Positions 43,597 through 53,604 of a DNA stretch of 64,000 nt are shown in pieces. The stretch comes from Pseudomonas viridiflava (GTDB taxonomy: Bacteria > Pseudomonadota > Gammaproteobacteria > Pseudomonadales > Pseudomonadaceae). The translations under genes and the position numbers were made by a program. Positions within the stretch are counted from its first letter, which is position 1. The number at the start of each line of letters is the position of its first letter. The stretch covers positions 124,001-188,000 of the forward strand of contig NZ_UPSE01000453.1 of the NCBI RefSeq assembly GCF_900573885.1, given 5' to 3'. The notes beneath the pieces were generated by a model. The model was not told where the DNA came from. It saw only the letters and a program-made list of their open reading frames with translations, and made no database searches.

Positions 43597-44622
43597 ATGT
43601 TTATGGTGATTATTTTTTCCGGTCATTTGATCAACCTCGGCGACGCGTTGATCGCGCTGCGTGAGGCCAGGCATTTCCAGAGCAAGGGCCACAAGGTTGT
43701 GGTCTGCCCCTGGGAAGAAGCCCATGGCGAGCTGCGCGCCGACTTTGAAAAACTGGGCATCGACATCGTGCCGATCCGTAGCCAGCCGTTCAAAGCCATG
43801 CTGCTGTGCATGAAGGCGCACATCATTTTTGGTGGCGGGCACATGGTGCGCGAGCAGGTGTCGACGTTCTGGCTCGGCTTCACCACCCTGGCATTTTTCT
43901 TCAGTCGCCTGCTTGGTCACCGCGTGGTGATCGCGGGCGTCGGGGTCAGCAAGGTGCAACACTCACTGCGCGCCAGGCTTTACCAAACCATGCTGCGTCT
44001 GGCCACGGTGGCTTACGTGCGCGACCCGGTGTCCGAGCAGGTGCTGCGTGATCTGGCGCCGGCCAGCAAGGCGAAAATTCACCTGGGTGGCGACATGGCC
44101 TTTATTGGCGGGCCAATTGAAAGCCTGCCCTGCACCGGCATCTGCATGGTGGCGCCGGCCGTGGACAAAAGTGAAAACCGCAGCGTCGACCACGATGAGA
44201 TCCTGCAGGTGCTCAACAACCTCAAGCATCAGGGCCTCAAGCGCGTCACACTGGTCTCCCACGATATTCGCGACGACTTCGACCTGCAGGCCTGCCGCGA
44301 AATCAAAGCGTTTCTTGACGGCAAAATCGATGTGCCGGTGGACATTCTGCCCATCAGCGACCTGAGCTCCGGCCTGCTGCCGGCATACCGCGAAGCCACC
44401 TGGGTGATTACCGCGCGGCTGCACGGCCTGATCCTCGCCTCGCTCAACGGCGCCACCGTTTACTACACCGAAGCCTCGAGCAAGAAGCTGCAGTATTTCG
44501 CCGAATTTTTTGGCTACACCTCGGCGCGTAAAGAGAACCCTTCGGCGACGTCCCGCGACGGCCTGGCGCAAATCACCAGCAGCCTGTCACACCGCGCCGA
44601 AAATTCAGTCGCAGCGCTATAA
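43597..44622 (+). CDS. Polysaccharide pyruvyl transferase family protein
   Basis: 341 residues. It belongs to the CsaB/WcaK-like family that adds ketal pyruvate to sugars from phosphoenolpyruvate: N-terminal FSGHLINLGDALIALREARHF, middle IIFGGGHMVREQVSTFW and GVGVSKVQHS, and C-terminal VITARLHGLILASLNGATVYY with the conserved RxHG. Pyruvylation would give the polymer a negative charge. The family also contains members of other function, so the reaction is probable rather than proven. Spaced 65 nt after the previous gene. Confidence 0.82.
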   Translation: MFMVIIFSGHLINLGDALIALREARHFQSKGHKVVVCPWEEAHGELRADFEKLGIDIVPIRSQPFKAMLLCMKAHIIFGGGHMVREQVSTFWLGFTTLAFFFSRLLGHRVVIAGVGVSKVQHSLRARLYQTMLRLATVAYVRDPVSEQVLRDLAPASKAKIHLGGDMAFIGGPIESLPCTGICMVAPAVDKSENRSVDHDEILQVLNNLKHQGLKRVTLVSHDIRDDFDLQACREIKAFLDGKIDVPVDILPISDLSSGLLPAYREATWVITARLHGLILASLNGATVYYTEASSKKLQYFAEFFGYTSARKENPSATSRDGLAQITSSLSHRAENSVAAL

Positions 44623-44681
44623 AAGACTGAACCAGTTATGGCCTTTTCGCTCTCACAGAACCTCGACCTTTCGCGCATTAA

Positions 44682-45743
44682 ATGGGGCGTTCCAGTTTGA
44701 TCTACGTAAATGCGCGATTCCTCACGCAAGCCATGACCGGCGTGCAACGGTATTCCCTCGAAGTCAGCTTGCAGTTGCGCGAGCAGATGCCGGAAATCCG
44801 CTTTGTTGCACCCCGCAATATTGTTCAACACGAAGCTGCGCAGGCGCTCGGCGTCGAGTTGGTGGGTAGCCGCACCGGGCACGCCTGGGAGCAGCTCGAC
44901 CTACCAAAGTTTCTGCGCAGCCAAGGCTCGCCGCTGCTGGTCAACCTGGCCAACACGGCGCCGCTGCTGTACAGCAACAAGCTCTCGACCCTGCACGACA
45001 TCGCCTTTGAGCGCTTCCCGGAAAACTTCTCTTGGAAGTTCCGCACGGCGTACCAGCTGGCCACACCGCGCACTATCAAAACCTCGAAAAAGGTGCTGAC
45101 GGTCAGCGAGTTTTCCAAGCAGGAAATCTGCAAGGTCTACAACGTCTCGCCCGACCACGTGGTGGTGGTTCCAAACGCGGTGTCGGGCGAATTCAGCCCG
45201 CAGCCGCACGAGGTGGCCGAGCCTTATCTGCTGGCCGTGTCGTCGCTGAACACGCAGAAGAATTTTCACGGTCTGGTCGATGCGTTCAGCGCGTTGAAAC
45301 AGAGCAGCCATAAGCTCTACATCGTCGGCTCGCTGAACAAGAATTTCGCCGATCCGGGCCTGGTGAAAAAGATCGAAACCGACAGCCGCATCAAGCTGCT
45401 TGGTCGCGTTACGGACGAAGAACTGGTGCGTTTGTACAGCGGTGCTACAGCCTTTGTGTATCCCTCGTTTTACGAGGGCTTCGGTCTGCCGCCGCTGGAA
45501 GCGCAAGCCTGTGACTGCCCGGTAATCGCCGCCAATGCGGCGAGCCTGCCGGAAGTCTGCGGCGACTCGGCGCTGTACTGCTCGCCCTACGACGTCAACG
45601 ACATCGCCAAACAAATGGACGTGCTTATTTCCAGTCCGGACCTGGCGCAGTCCCTTCGCGAGAAGGGCCGCGCCAATATCCAGCGCTATAGCTGGGCCGC
45701 ATCGGCCTCACGCCTTCTTCAGGTGATACGGGAGTTCCAATGA
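44682..45743 (+). CDS. Glycosyltransferase family 1/4
   Basis: 353 residues, GT-B fold, with an N-terminal start LIYVNARFLTQAMTGVQRYSLEVS. The C-terminal domain has YLLAVSSLNTQKNFHGLVDAF, LYIVGSLN and the E-x7-E motif in YPSFYEGFGLPPLEAQACDCPVI. It resembles the GT at 42383-43531 in layout. The ATG at 44682 has no clear ribosome site in front, so the start is less certain. Its stop overlaps the next gene (ATGA). Confidence 0.88.
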   Translation: MGRSSLIYVNARFLTQAMTGVQRYSLEVSLQLREQMPEIRFVAPRNIVQHEAAQALGVELVGSRTGHAWEQLDLPKFLRSQGSPLLVNLANTAPLLYSNKLSTLHDIAFERFPENFSWKFRTAYQLATPRTIKTSKKVLTVSEFSKQEICKVYNVSPDHVVVVPNAVSGEFSPQPHEVAEPYLLAVSSLNTQKNFHGLVDAFSALKQSSHKLYIVGSLNKNFADPGLVKKIETDSRIKLLGRVTDEELVRLYSGATAFVYPSFYEGFGLPPLEAQACDCPVIAANAASLPEVCGDSALYCSPYDVNDIAKQMDVLISSPDLAQSLREKGRANIQRYSWAASASRLLQVIREFQ

Positions 45744-46894
45744 AAGTCGCAATCATCCATTACTGGTGGCTCAGCAATCGTGGCGGCGAAGCCGTATGTT
45801 CGGCGCTCGTGGAGCTGTTCCCGCACGCAGACCTGTTTATTCATGTATGCAACGAAGACGTGGTGCGCAAAGCCTTGCCCAGCACCTTCACTGGCACCAT
45901 CAACACCACGTTCATCTCGCGCCTGCCGGGGGCGAAAAAGCATTATCAGAAGTACCTGCCGTTTATGCCGATGGCACTGGAGCAGCTCGATCTGTCGGAA
46001 TACGACCTGATTCTGAGCAGCGAATCCGGCCCGGCAAAAGGCGTGGTCACGCGCCCCGACGCCGTGCACATCTGCTACTGCCATTCGCCGATGCGCTATG
46101 TGTGGGACATGTACCACGAGTACCTCTCCGGCGCGGGCCGTCTGATTCGCACCTTGTTCCCTTTCGTGTCGCACTGGCTGCGGGTGTGGGATCGCTTGTC
46201 GGCAGACCGCGTTGACCAGTTCATCGCCAACTCCAACTTCGTGGCCCAGCGCATTCGCAAGTTCTACCGCCGCGATGCCGAGGTGATTTACCCACCGGTC
46301 AACACCACCGAATTCAGCCCGAACGAAACCCGTGGCGACTTCTACCTGTGCCTCGGTCAACTAGTCGCCTACAAGCGTGCCGACCTTGCGGTGGAAGCGT
46401 TCAACCAGCTCGGCTTGCCGCTGGTGGTGGTCGGTGAAGGCGAGCTGTTCGAGCGCCTGAAAACCATCGCCAAACCCAACATCAAACTGATGGGTCGCCA
46501 GCCGTTCCCGGAAATCAAAGACCTGCTGCAACGCTGCCGCGGTCTGGTGTTCCCTGGCATGGAAGACTTCGGCATTGTGCCGGTAGAGGCCATGGCAGCA
46601 GGCGCCCCGGTTATCGCCTACGGTAAAGGTGGCGCCCTGGAAACGGTTATCCACGGCAAGACCGGCATTCTGTTCCCGGAGCAGACCGTGGAATCTCTGA
46701 TTCAAGCGATTCAGCAGGTGGAAAGCGGCGCGGTCACCTTTGACCCGGCAACCCTGCACGAGCACGCGGCCACCTTCGACAAGAGTATTTTCAAGCAACG
46801 CATTCAAGCGTTCGTTGATGACGCGTTGCTGGGCTCCGGCCCCGCCGTACAACGCACCCTTACCGCCACTGCGCGTCCAGCCCTTACTGAATAA
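45740..46894 (+). CDS. Glycosyltransferase family 4 (mannosyltransferase-like)
   Basis: 384 residues, GT-B fold. N-terminal [23 protein letters not shown] with the glycine-rich loop, then [20 protein letters not shown], typical of a group near mannosyltransferases. C-terminal [33 protein letters not shown] and E-x7-E in [27 protein letters not shown]-mannose from the next gene, manC, is a likely donor. Start coupled to the upstream stop. Confidence 0.88.
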   Translation: MKVAIIHYWWLSNRGGEAVCSALVELFPHADLFIHVCNEDVVRKALPSTFTGTINTTFISRLPGAKKHYQKYLPFMPMALEQLDLSEYDLILSSESGPAKGVVTRPDAVHICYCHSPMRYVWDMYHEYLSGAGRLIRTLFPFVSHWLRVWDRLSADRVDQFIANSNFVAQRIRKFYRRDAEVIYPPVNTTEFSPNETRGDFYLCLGQLVAYKRADLAVEAFNQLGLPLVVVGEGELFERLKTIAKPNIKLMGRQPFPEIKDLLQRCRGLVFPGMEDFGIVPVEAMAAGAPVIAYGKGGALETVIHGKTGILFPEQTVESLIQAIQQVESGAVTFDPATLHEHAATFDKSIFKQRIQAFVDDALLGSGPAVQRTLTATARPALTE

Positions 46895-46914
46895 ACGCAA
46901 CAAGGAGGTCTACC

Positions 46915-48324
46915 ATGCTTCTACCTATCATCATGGCTGGCGGTTCCGGCTCACGTCTGTGGCCACTGTCGCGCCAACTGAACCCCAAACAATTCCTGCA
47001 ACTGGCCGATGCCCAGCTGTCGATGCTGCAGGCGACCATCTCGCGCCTCAAGGGCCTGGATATCGCCCTGCCGCGCCTGATCTGCAACGAGCAGCATCGC
47101 TTCCTCGCCGCCGAACAATTGCGCCAGCTGGACATGGAGAAATCCAACATCCTGCTCGAGCCGGTTGGCCGCAACACCGCGCCAGCCATCGCCCTCGCCG
47201 CCCTGCAAGCGGTGAGCGACGGTCAGGACCCGCTGCTGCTGGTGCTGGCTGCCGACCACCTGATCAAAGACGTCGACGCCTTCCACGCTGCCGTGCGCAC
47301 CGCCATGCCCCTGGCTGAAGCCGGCAAGCTGGTGACCTTCGGCATCGTGCCGGATCATCCGGAAACCGGTTACGGCTACATCGAAAAAGGCGCGTCCAAT
47401 GGCAACGGCGGTTATGCCGTCAGCCAGTTCGTGGAAAAACCGGACCTGGCCACCGCCACCGATTACCTCAAGAGCGGCGACTTCCTGTGGAACAGCGGCA
47501 TGTTCCTGTTCCGCGCCAGCCGCTACCTGCAAGAACTCGAACGCTTCCAGCCGGCCATTCTCGACGCCTGCAAAAAGTCCCTGGCCGGCGGCCAGCTGGA
47601 CCTGCACTTCACCCGTGTGGATGCCACCGAATTCGCCCTGTGCCCGGATGACTCCATCGACTACGCAGTCATGGAAAAAACCGCCGACGCCGTGGTTGTA
47701 CCGCTGGATGCAGGCTGGAGCGACATCGGCTCGTGGTCCGCGCTCTGGGATGTGAGCGAGAAAGACCAACACGGCAACGTGCTCAAGGGCGACGTTCTGC
47801 ACCACAACAGCACCAACACCTATGTGCACGCCAGCAGCCGCCTGGTGGCCCTGGTGGGCGTTGAAGACCTGGTGATCGTCGAAACCAAAGACGCAATCAT
47901 GGTGGCGCACAAGAACAACGTGCAGGACGTGAAGAAAATCGTTGAGCAGCTCAAGGAATGCGGCCGCAACGAACACGTCAACCACCGCGAGGTTTACCGC
48001 CCATGGGGTGTGTATGACTCCATCGATGACGGCCACCGTTATCAGGTCAAACGCATCACCGTGAAGCCGGGCGCCAAGCTGTCGGTGCAGATGCACCACC
48101 ACCGCGCCGAGCACTGGATTGTGGTGAGCGGCACCGCCAAGGTTACCAACGGCGACACCACCTTCCTGGTCACTGAAAACCAGTCGACCTACATTCCGAT
48201 CGGCCAGGTTCACGCCCTGGAGAACCCCGGTGTAATTCCCCTTGAACTGATCGAAGTACAGTCCGGTCCGTATCTGGGCGAAGACGACATCGTACGGTTC
48301 GAAGATAAATACGGTCGCGCCTGA
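46915..48324 (+). CDS. manC: Mannose-1-phosphate guanylyltransferase / mannose-6-phosphate isomerase
   Basis: Bifunctional enzyme, 469 residues, for GDP-mannose. The nucleotidyltransferase domain begins [27 protein letters not shown] and holds [18 protein letters not shown] and FVEKPD. The C-terminal type II phosphomannose isomerase cupin (about 350-469) begins [20 protein letters not shown] and contains the metal site [23 protein letters not shown] lies 6 nt before the ATG. Gives GDP-mannose, so the polymer probably contains mannose or a sugar made from it. No gmd/fcl pair lies here. Confidence 0.96.
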   Translation: MLLPIIMAGGSGSRLWPLSRQLNPKQFLQLADAQLSMLQATISRLKGLDIALPRLICNEQHRFLAAEQLRQLDMEKSNILLEPVGRNTAPAIALAALQAVSDGQDPLLLVLAADHLIKDVDAFHAAVRTAMPLAEAGKLVTFGIVPDHPETGYGYIEKGASNGNGGYAVSQFVEKPDLATATDYLKSGDFLWNSGMFLFRASRYLQELERFQPAILDACKKSLAGGQLDLHFTRVDATEFALCPDDSIDYAVMEKTADAVVVPLDAGWSDIGSWSALWDVSEKDQHGNVLKGDVLHHNSTNTYVHASSRLVALVGVEDLVIVETKDAIMVAHKNNVQDVKKIVEQLKECGRNEHVNHREVYRPWGVYDSIDDGHRYQVKRITVKPGAKLSVQMHHHRAEHWIVVSGTAKVTNGDTTFLVTENQSTYIPIGQVHALENPGVIPLELIEVQSGPYLGEDDIVRFEDKYGRA

Positions 48325-48347
48325 TCCCTTCAGGTTGCCCGTAGCCA

Positions 48348-48368
48348 CGCCGGTGCACTGCACCGGCG
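48348..48368. other. Palindrome after manC
   Basis: CGCCGGTGCA-C-TGCACCGGCG, a perfect 10-bp inverted repeat with a one-base centre and no following T run. As DNA it may bind a protein; as RNA it would form a strong hairpin in the 96 nt gap before the epimerase gene. Confidence 0.5.
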
Positions 48369-48420
48369 ATGCGCCTCCCGCACGATGCTTCCCGCATACA
48401 TGAATTGAAGGATGGAACAG

Positions 48421-49440
48421 ATGAACTGCGCCGTGATTTTTGGTGGCTCGGGTTTTATTGGCGTGTTCTTCGCCAAACAACTGCTTGCCAAAGGTGGTTA
48501 CGACAAGGTCTACCTGTTCGACAAAGAGCAGGTCACCCAGAAGCCCTTTCCCTACCGTGCTCGCCTGGTGCATGAGAGCCCGGAGATCGTCGAGATCAAC
48601 GGTGACGTGCGCCAGCCCATCAGCTGGAAACCGGAAGAAAACGTGGCGCTGATCGCCAACTTCGCCGCCGTGCACAGAGAGCCCGGCCACGAAGACTACG
48701 AGTACTACGAAACCAACTTGCTGGGCGCCGAACACGTCACTGCCTGGGCAGAACAGGTGGGCTGCAACGACCTGATTTTCACCAGCTCGATTTCCCCTTA
48801 CGGCCCCAGCGAAGACCAGAAAGACGAACGCACCCTGCCCGTTCCGGCTACCGCTTACGGCGGCTCGAAACTGGCCGCCGAGAAAATTCACCAGACCTGG
48901 CTGGCAGCCGACAAGGCCAACCGTCACCTGGTGATCGTGCGTCCGGGTGTGGTGTTTGGGCCGGGCGAAGGCGGCAACGTTTCGCGCCTGGTCAAAGCCG
49001 TGATCAAGCGTTACTTCTTTTACATGGGCAACCGCACCACGCGTAAAGCCGGCACCTATGTGAAAGAACTGTGCGCGGCCATGCTCTGGGTACTGGAGCG
49101 TCAGAAAGAACAAGGCGGGCATTTCTCGCTGTTCAACATGACCATGAACCCCGGCCCGTCGATTTCCGAATACGTGGAAACCGTGTGCAGCGTCGCCGCC
49201 ATCGAGCGCAAGGTGCCGGCGGTGCCTTACCCGCTGCTGCTGGGCGTGGCCTACAGCATTGACGCCATTGCCCGTCCGCTGGGCATCAAGCACCCCTTCA
49301 GCCCGGTGCGCATTCGCAAACTGGTGCGCTCGAACAATGTGTTGCCGCACTTCCTCGTGGAAAACGGCTACCCCTACCAATACAGCCTGGCGACGGCCTT
49401 CGCTGACTGGAAAACCAGCTGCCCGGATGAGTGGCGCTAA
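48421..49440 (+). CDS. NAD-dependent epimerase/dehydratase (extended SDR)
   Basis: 339 residues. The Rossmann motif FGGSGFIG is at residues 7-14 and the catalytic Tyr146 and Lys150 lie in TAYGGSKLAAEK. RPGVVFGPGEGGNVSRLV follows, as in sugar-nucleotide epimerases and 3-beta-HSD-like proteins. Substrate not determinable; candidates are a UDP-hexose or GDP-mannose derivative. The start was chosen at 48421 because AAGGA lies about 10 nt before it; an ATG at 48412 is too close to the ribosome site. Between manC and galE in the EPS operon. Confidence 0.85.
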   Translation: MNCAVIFGGSGFIGVFFAKQLLAKGGYDKVYLFDKEQVTQKPFPYRARLVHESPEIVEINGDVRQPISWKPEENVALIANFAAVHREPGHEDYEYYETNLLGAEHVTAWAEQVGCNDLIFTSSISPYGPSEDQKDERTLPVPATAYGGSKLAAEKIHQTWLAADKANRHLVIVRPGVVFGPGEGGNVSRLVKAVIKRYFFYMGNRTTRKAGTYVKELCAAMLWVLERQKEQGGHFSLFNMTMNPGPSISEYVETVCSVAAIERKVPAVPYPLLLGVAYSIDAIARPLGIKHPFSPVRIRKLVRSNNVLPHFLVENGYPYQYSLATAFADWKTSCPDEWR

Positions 49441-49458
49441 TTACAGGCGGGATGCCCC

Positions 49459-50481
49459 ATGAGCGAAACCATACTGGTCACCGGCGGCGCCGGTTATATC
49501 GGCTCGCACACCACGCTGGCACTGCTGGAAGCGGGCTATCAGGTAGTGGTGCTGGACAACCTGTGCAACAGCTCTCCCGAGTCGTTGCTGCGGGTGGAAA
49601 AAATCTGTGGCAAGCAGGCCGAGTTCATTCAGGGCGACATCCGTGACCGGGTGTTGCTCGATGAACTGTTCGCCTCGCGGTCCATCAGCGCGGTGCTGCA
49701 CTTCGCCGGCCTGAAAGCCGTCGGCGAAAGCGTGGCCAAGCCGTTGGACTACTACGAGAACAACGTCGCCGGCAGCGTCACGCTGTGTCAGGCCATGGCT
49801 GCCGCCGGCGTTTACCGGCTGGTGTTCAGTTCGTCGGCCACCGTGTACGGCGAACCGACGCAGATGCCGATTCGCGAAGACTTCCCCACCGGCACGCCGA
49901 CCAACCCGTACGGGCGCTCGAAGCTGATGGTCGAAGAGCTGCTGCAAGACCTGGCCCGTTCCGAGCCGCGCTGGAGCATCGCCCTGCTGCGCTACTTCAA
50001 CCCGGTTGGCGCCCACAGCAGCGGCCTGATTGGCGAAGACCCCAACGGCATTCCGAACAACCTGCTGCCTTACATCAGCCAGGTGGCCATCGGCAAACTC
50101 AAGCAATTGTCGGTATTCGGCAACGACTACCCCACCGTCGACGGCACCGGCGTGCGTGATTACATCCACGTCGAAGACCTCGCCGACGGCCACCTGAAGG
50201 CCTTGCAAACCATCGCTGGCGACAGCGGCGTAAAGGTGTGGAATCTAGGAACCGGCCAGGGTTACAGCGTGCTTGAAATGCTCAAGGCCTTTGAAGCGGC
50301 CAGCGGCCAGGCAGTGCCCTACCAGATCGTGCCGCGCCGCCCCGGCGACATCGCCGAATGCTGGGCCGACCCCGCCAAAGCGGCCACAGAGCTGGGCTGG
50401 AAAGCCGAGCGCGGCCTCGACCTGATGATGAGCGACACCTGGCGCTGGCAGTCAGCCAACCCGCAGGGCTACGCGAAGTAA
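49459..50481 (+). CDS. galE: UDP-glucose 4-epimerase
   Basis: 340 residues. Interconverts UDP-glucose and UDP-galactose with bound NAD. NAD-binding [10 protein letters not shown] at 9-18, [22 protein letters not shown], catalytic Tyr151 and Lys155 in [20 protein letters not shown] and [16 protein letters not shown] are all characteristic of GalE. It supplies UDP-galactose, so galactose is a likely component. Spacing 18 nt from the previous gene. Confidence 0.95.
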   Translation: MSETILVTGGAGYIGSHTTLALLEAGYQVVVLDNLCNSSPESLLRVEKICGKQAEFIQGDIRDRVLLDELFASRSISAVLHFAGLKAVGESVAKPLDYYENNVAGSVTLCQAMAAAGVYRLVFSSSATVYGEPTQMPIREDFPTGTPTNPYGRSKLMVEELLQDLARSEPRWSIALLRYFNPVGAHSSGLIGEDPNGIPNNLLPYISQVAIGKLKQLSVFGNDYPTVDGTGVRDYIHVEDLADGHLKALQTIAGDSGVKVWNLGTGQGYSVLEMLKAFEAASGQAVPYQIVPRRPGDIAECWADPAKAATELGWKAERGLDLMMSDTWRWQSANPQGYAK

Positions 50482-50504
50482 TACGCCACACCGCAAATGT
50501 AGTG

Positions 50505-50603
50505 CGTAGGTTGGGTTGAGCCGCAGGCGAAGCCCAACACGAACCTGCACGCGGAGCCATGCTGGCTCCCTGTTGGGCTTCGCTGCGCTCAACCCAACCT
50601 ACG
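50505..50603. repeat. Inverted repeat GTAGGTTGGGTTGAGC...GCTCAACCCAACCTAC
   Basis: Arms 50505-50539 and 50571-50603 are complementary over about 33 bp with few mismatches. A partial related copy lies at 29076-29109. It is a common dispersed element. Here it is inserted between galE and galU and would form a large hairpin in the transcript. Confidence 0.88.
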
Positions 50604-50628
50604 TTCTTTTATTGCGCAGGAGCTTCTT

Positions 50629-51462
50629 ATGATCCGTAAATGTCTCTTCCCCGCCGCCGGTTACGGCACCCGTTTTCTCCCGGCCACCAAGGCCATGCCC
50701 AAAGAAATGCTGCCCATCGTCAACAAGCCGCTGATTCAGTACGGCGTTGAGGAAGCCCGCGACGCCGGCCTGCAACACATGGCCATCGTGACCGGCCGTG
50801 GCAAGCGCGCGCTGGAAGACCACTTCGACATCAGCTACGAGCTGGAGCACCAGATTCGCGGCACGGACAAAGAGCACTTCCTGGCCGGCACCCGCGAGCT
50901 GATCGATGCCTGCACCTTTTCCTATACCCGTCAGGTGGCCATGAATGGCCTGGGCCACGCGATTCTCTGTGGTCAGCCGCTGATTGGCGACGAAGCGTTT
51001 GCCGTGGTGCTGGCCGATGACCTGTGCATCAACCTCGACGGCGACGGCGTGCTCACGCAGATGATCAAGCTATACAACCAGTTCCGCTGCTCGATTGTGG
51101 CGATTCAGGAAGTGCCGGCCGACCAGACTCACAAGTACGGCGTTATCGCCGGCGAGCTGATCCGCGATGACCTCTACCGCGTGCACAGCATGGTGGAAAA
51201 ACCCAAGCCTGAAGATGCGCCCTCGAACCTGGCAATCATCGGCCGCTACATTCTGACCCCGGACATCTTCGGCCTTATCGCCGACACCGAGCCGGGCAAG
51301 AACGGCGAAATCCAGATCACCGACGCCCTGCTCAAACAGGCCAAGGCGGGCTGCGTACTGGCATACAAGTTCAAAGGTCAGCGCTTCGACTGCGGCAGCG
51401 CAGAAGGCTATGTGGAAGCGACCAACTTCTGCTTTGAAGAGCTGTATCTCAAAGGCAAATAG
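50629..51462 (+). CDS. galU: UTP-glucose-1-phosphate uridylyltransferase
   Basis: 277 residues. Makes UDP-glucose from UTP and glucose-1-phosphate. N-terminal CLFPAAGYGTRFLPATKAMPKEMLPI, middle GLGHAILCGQPLIGDE and FAVVLADDLC, and C-terminal YKFKGQRFDCGSAEGYVEA are typical of bacterial GalU. AGGAG lies 6 nt before the ATG. Supplies the donor for the initiating transferase and, with GalE, UDP-galactose. Confidence 0.96.
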   Translation: MIRKCLFPAAGYGTRFLPATKAMPKEMLPIVNKPLIQYGVEEARDAGLQHMAIVTGRGKRALEDHFDISYELEHQIRGTDKEHFLAGTRELIDACTFSYTRQVAMNGLGHAILCGQPLIGDEAFAVVLADDLCINLDGDGVLTQMIKLYNQFRCSIVAIQEVPADQTHKYGVIAGELIRDDLYRVHSMVEKPKPEDAPSNLAIIGRYILTPDIFGLIADTEPGKNGEIQITDALLKQAKAGCVLAYKFKGQRFDCGSAEGYVEATNFCFEELYLKGK

Positions 51463-51472
51463 CACCACAGGA

Positions 51473-51489
51473 CCACGCCGCCGGCGTGG
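51473..51489 (+). other. GC-rich palindrome after galU
   Basis: CCACGCCG-C-CGGCGTGG. A realistic RNA hairpin uses the outer six pairs. No T run follows directly, so it is at best a weak terminator in the 99 nt gap. Confidence 0.45.
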
Positions 51490-51561
51490 CCCATAGCAGT
51501 TCGGGTGTCAGGTTTTAGGGACTCGTCCCTTGTAGTTAACCGTCCCAACGCAGGCAAGCGC

Positions 51562-53604
51562 ATGAGAAATTCCAATAATAAGTTCCGTAAGGACATAAAC
51601 GGCCTGCGCGCGTGGGCCGTTGTAGCGGTAGTTTTATTCCACTTCGGCGTCACCGGATTCTCCGGCGGCTTCGTCGGCGTGGACGTGTTTTTCGTGATCT
51701 CCGGCTTCCTGATGACGGGGATCATCCTGCGCGGCCTCGAGACCAGCTCGGCGGCCGCTGCGGGCGGCGTCAGCGGCGCCCGACGGTTCTCCATCATTGC
51801 TTTCTACCTGTCCCGTGCCCGGCGCATTCTTCCCGCGCTGCTGGTGCTGTGCCTGATGCTGATGGTGGTGGGCTGGTTCGTATTGCCGGCGGTGGAATAC
51901 AAACAGTTGGGCAAGCATGCCATCAGCGCGCTGGGCTTTTTGTCCAACGTGATGTTCTGGCGTGAAGACGGCTATTTCGACGCGGCCTCCCACGACAAGC
52001 TGTTGCTGCACACCTGGTCGCTGTCGGTGGAGTGGCAGTTCTACCTGATCCTGCCGGTTTTCATGGCCATCGTCTGGAAGCTGCGCCCCAGCCGTCGCGC
52101 TCAGGCCATCGCGTTGTCGGCCGTGCTGCTGCTGTCGCTGCTGCTGTGCATTGCCGCCACGCCAATCAAGACCACCGCCGCTTTCTACCTGCTGCCGACC
52201 CGCGCCTGGGAAATGCTTGCCGGCGGATTGGTATACCTGCTCGCCCAGCGCTTCACGCTGTCGGCGGGCCGGCAACGCGGTGTAGAGCTGGCCGGTTTTG
52301 CCGTGCTGATTGCCACCATTCTGGTGTTCGACAGCAACAGCCAATGGCCGGGCTGGCGCGCAACCATTCCAGTGTTCGCGACCATGCTCATTTTGTTTGC
52401 CGCGCGCCAGGACTCTGTCTGGACCGGCACCCGCGTCGCGCAGTGGCTGGGCGACAGCTCCTATTCCCTGTACCTGTGGCACTGGCCGCTGGTGGTGGGT
52501 CTGGTTTATCTGGAACTGCAGGATTCGCCGCTGGCGATTGTCGTTGGCTTGCTGCTGACGCTGGTGCTTGGCGGGTTGTCGTACCGGTTTATCGAGCGCC
52601 CGGCGCAATTCAGCCTGAACGTGATGCGCCAGCGCATCGGTGCGCTGGTGATCATTGCCGTCACGCTACTGGTGATGGTGCCCGGCGGCGTGATTCTGTT
52701 GCAGCACGGCATTCCCGGACGCCTGCCGGCAGATGTGGACGCCCTGTTTGCCGAGTCCGACAACAAGAACCCGCGCCTGGGCGAGTGCATGCAGAACGAG
52801 TTCAGCGCCGTGCCGGAGTGCACCTATGGCGGGCCGAAACTGGGCGTGATCGTCGTCGGCGACAGCCATGCCGGCGCCATCATCCGCGGCGTCGAACGCG
52901 CCCTGCCGAGCCCGGAAGAACACGTGCTCGACTGGACCATGAGCAACTGCCCGACCATCGCCAACATCAAGGCTGTCGGCCAGATCACCTACCGCTGCGG
53001 CAGCTTCCTGGCGAGAAAAAGCCAGGAGACGGATGCGGCGCTGGGGCATGTACCCATGCTGATCATCAACCGCACCTCCAACTACCTGCTCGGCCCGAAC
53101 GAGCCCGACCGCACCCGTGAAGTGGCGGTGCCGGAGCTGTACTTCGACAAACCCTTCGCCTCGCGCAGTGCCGAATACCTGCAGGCCATGCGCGAGGGCA
53201 TCATCGACACTGCCTGTGCGTTCGCCAGACAGCGGCCGGTGTATATGCTGCGGCCAATTCCCGAACTCAAGCGCGACGTGCCGAAAACCATGGGCCGCGC
53301 CGCCATGCGCGGCAAGCAGGAGCGCGTGTCGATTTCCATGGACGAATACCGCCAGCGCAACGCCTTTGCCTGGGAAACGCAGGACATGGCCGCCGCCCGC
53401 TGTGGTGTGACCATTCTCGATCCCCTGCCCTACCTGTGCGGCGACGGAAAGTGCTACGGCGACGCGGAGGGTCATCCGTTGTACTTCGACGACGACCACC
53501 TCAGCGAATACGGCACCGACCGCTTGCGTCCGCTGTTTCAACAAATGTTTCTCACCACTGACGCCACTGCCCACAGCACGCCTTCTGTAGAGACCTCACC
53601 ATGA
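51562..53604 (+). CDS. Membrane acyltransferase (OafA type) fused to SGNH domain
   Basis: 680 residues. The N-terminal acyltransferase-3 domain (about 1-400) has ten or so membrane segments: FRKDINGLRAWAVVAVVLFHFGV, GGFVGVDVFFVISGFLMTGII with the active-site RxxR-like region AFYLSRARRILPAL, and HTWSLSVEWQFYLILP. The periplasmic C-terminal SGNH domain has the nucleophile in VVGDSHAG (Ser about 434) and the Asp/His pair in FDDDHLSEYG (about 644). It probably acetylates or otherwise O-acylates the polymer outside the inner membrane. The start was set at ATG 51562 (MRNSNNKFRKDING). Overlaps the next gene (ATGA). Confidence 0.92.
   Translation: MRNSNNKFRKDINGLRAWAVVAVVLFHFGVTGFSGGFVGVDVFFVISGFLMTGIILRGLETSSAAAAGGVSGARRFSIIAFYLSRARRILPALLVLCLMLMVVGWFVLPAVEYKQLGKHAISALGFLSNVMFWREDGYFDAASHDKLLLHTWSLSVEWQFYLILPVFMAIVWKLRPSRRAQAIALSAVLLLSLLLCIAATPIKTTAAFYLLPTRAWEMLAGGLVYLLAQRFTLSAGRQRGVELAGFAVLIATILVFDSNSQWPGWRATIPVFATMLILFAARQDSVWTGTRVAQWLGDSSYSLYLWHWPLVVGLVYLELQDSPLAIVVGLLLTLVLGGLSYRFIERPAQFSLNVMRQRIGALVIIAVTLLVMVPGGVILLQHGIPGRLPADVDALFAESDNKNPRLGECMQNEFSAVPECTYGGPKLGVIVVGDSHAGAIIRGVERALPSPEEHVLDWTMSNCPTIANIKAVGQITYRCGSFLARKSQETDAALGHVPMLIINRTSNYLLGPNEPDRTREVAVPELYFDKPFASRSAEYLQAMREGIIDTACAFARQRPVYMLRPIPELKRDVPKTMGRAAMRGKQERVSISMDEYRQRNAFAWETQDMAAARCGVTILDPLPYLCGDGKCYGDAEGHPLYFDDDHLSEYGTDRLRPLFQQMFLTTDATAHSTPSVETSP

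Noticed and set aside
46951-49380. 809-codon open frame on the minus strand
   Set aside because: It is the antisense shadow of manC and the epimerase gene, both with full family motifs on the plus strand; the frame has no recognisable domain and crosses the gap between two genes.
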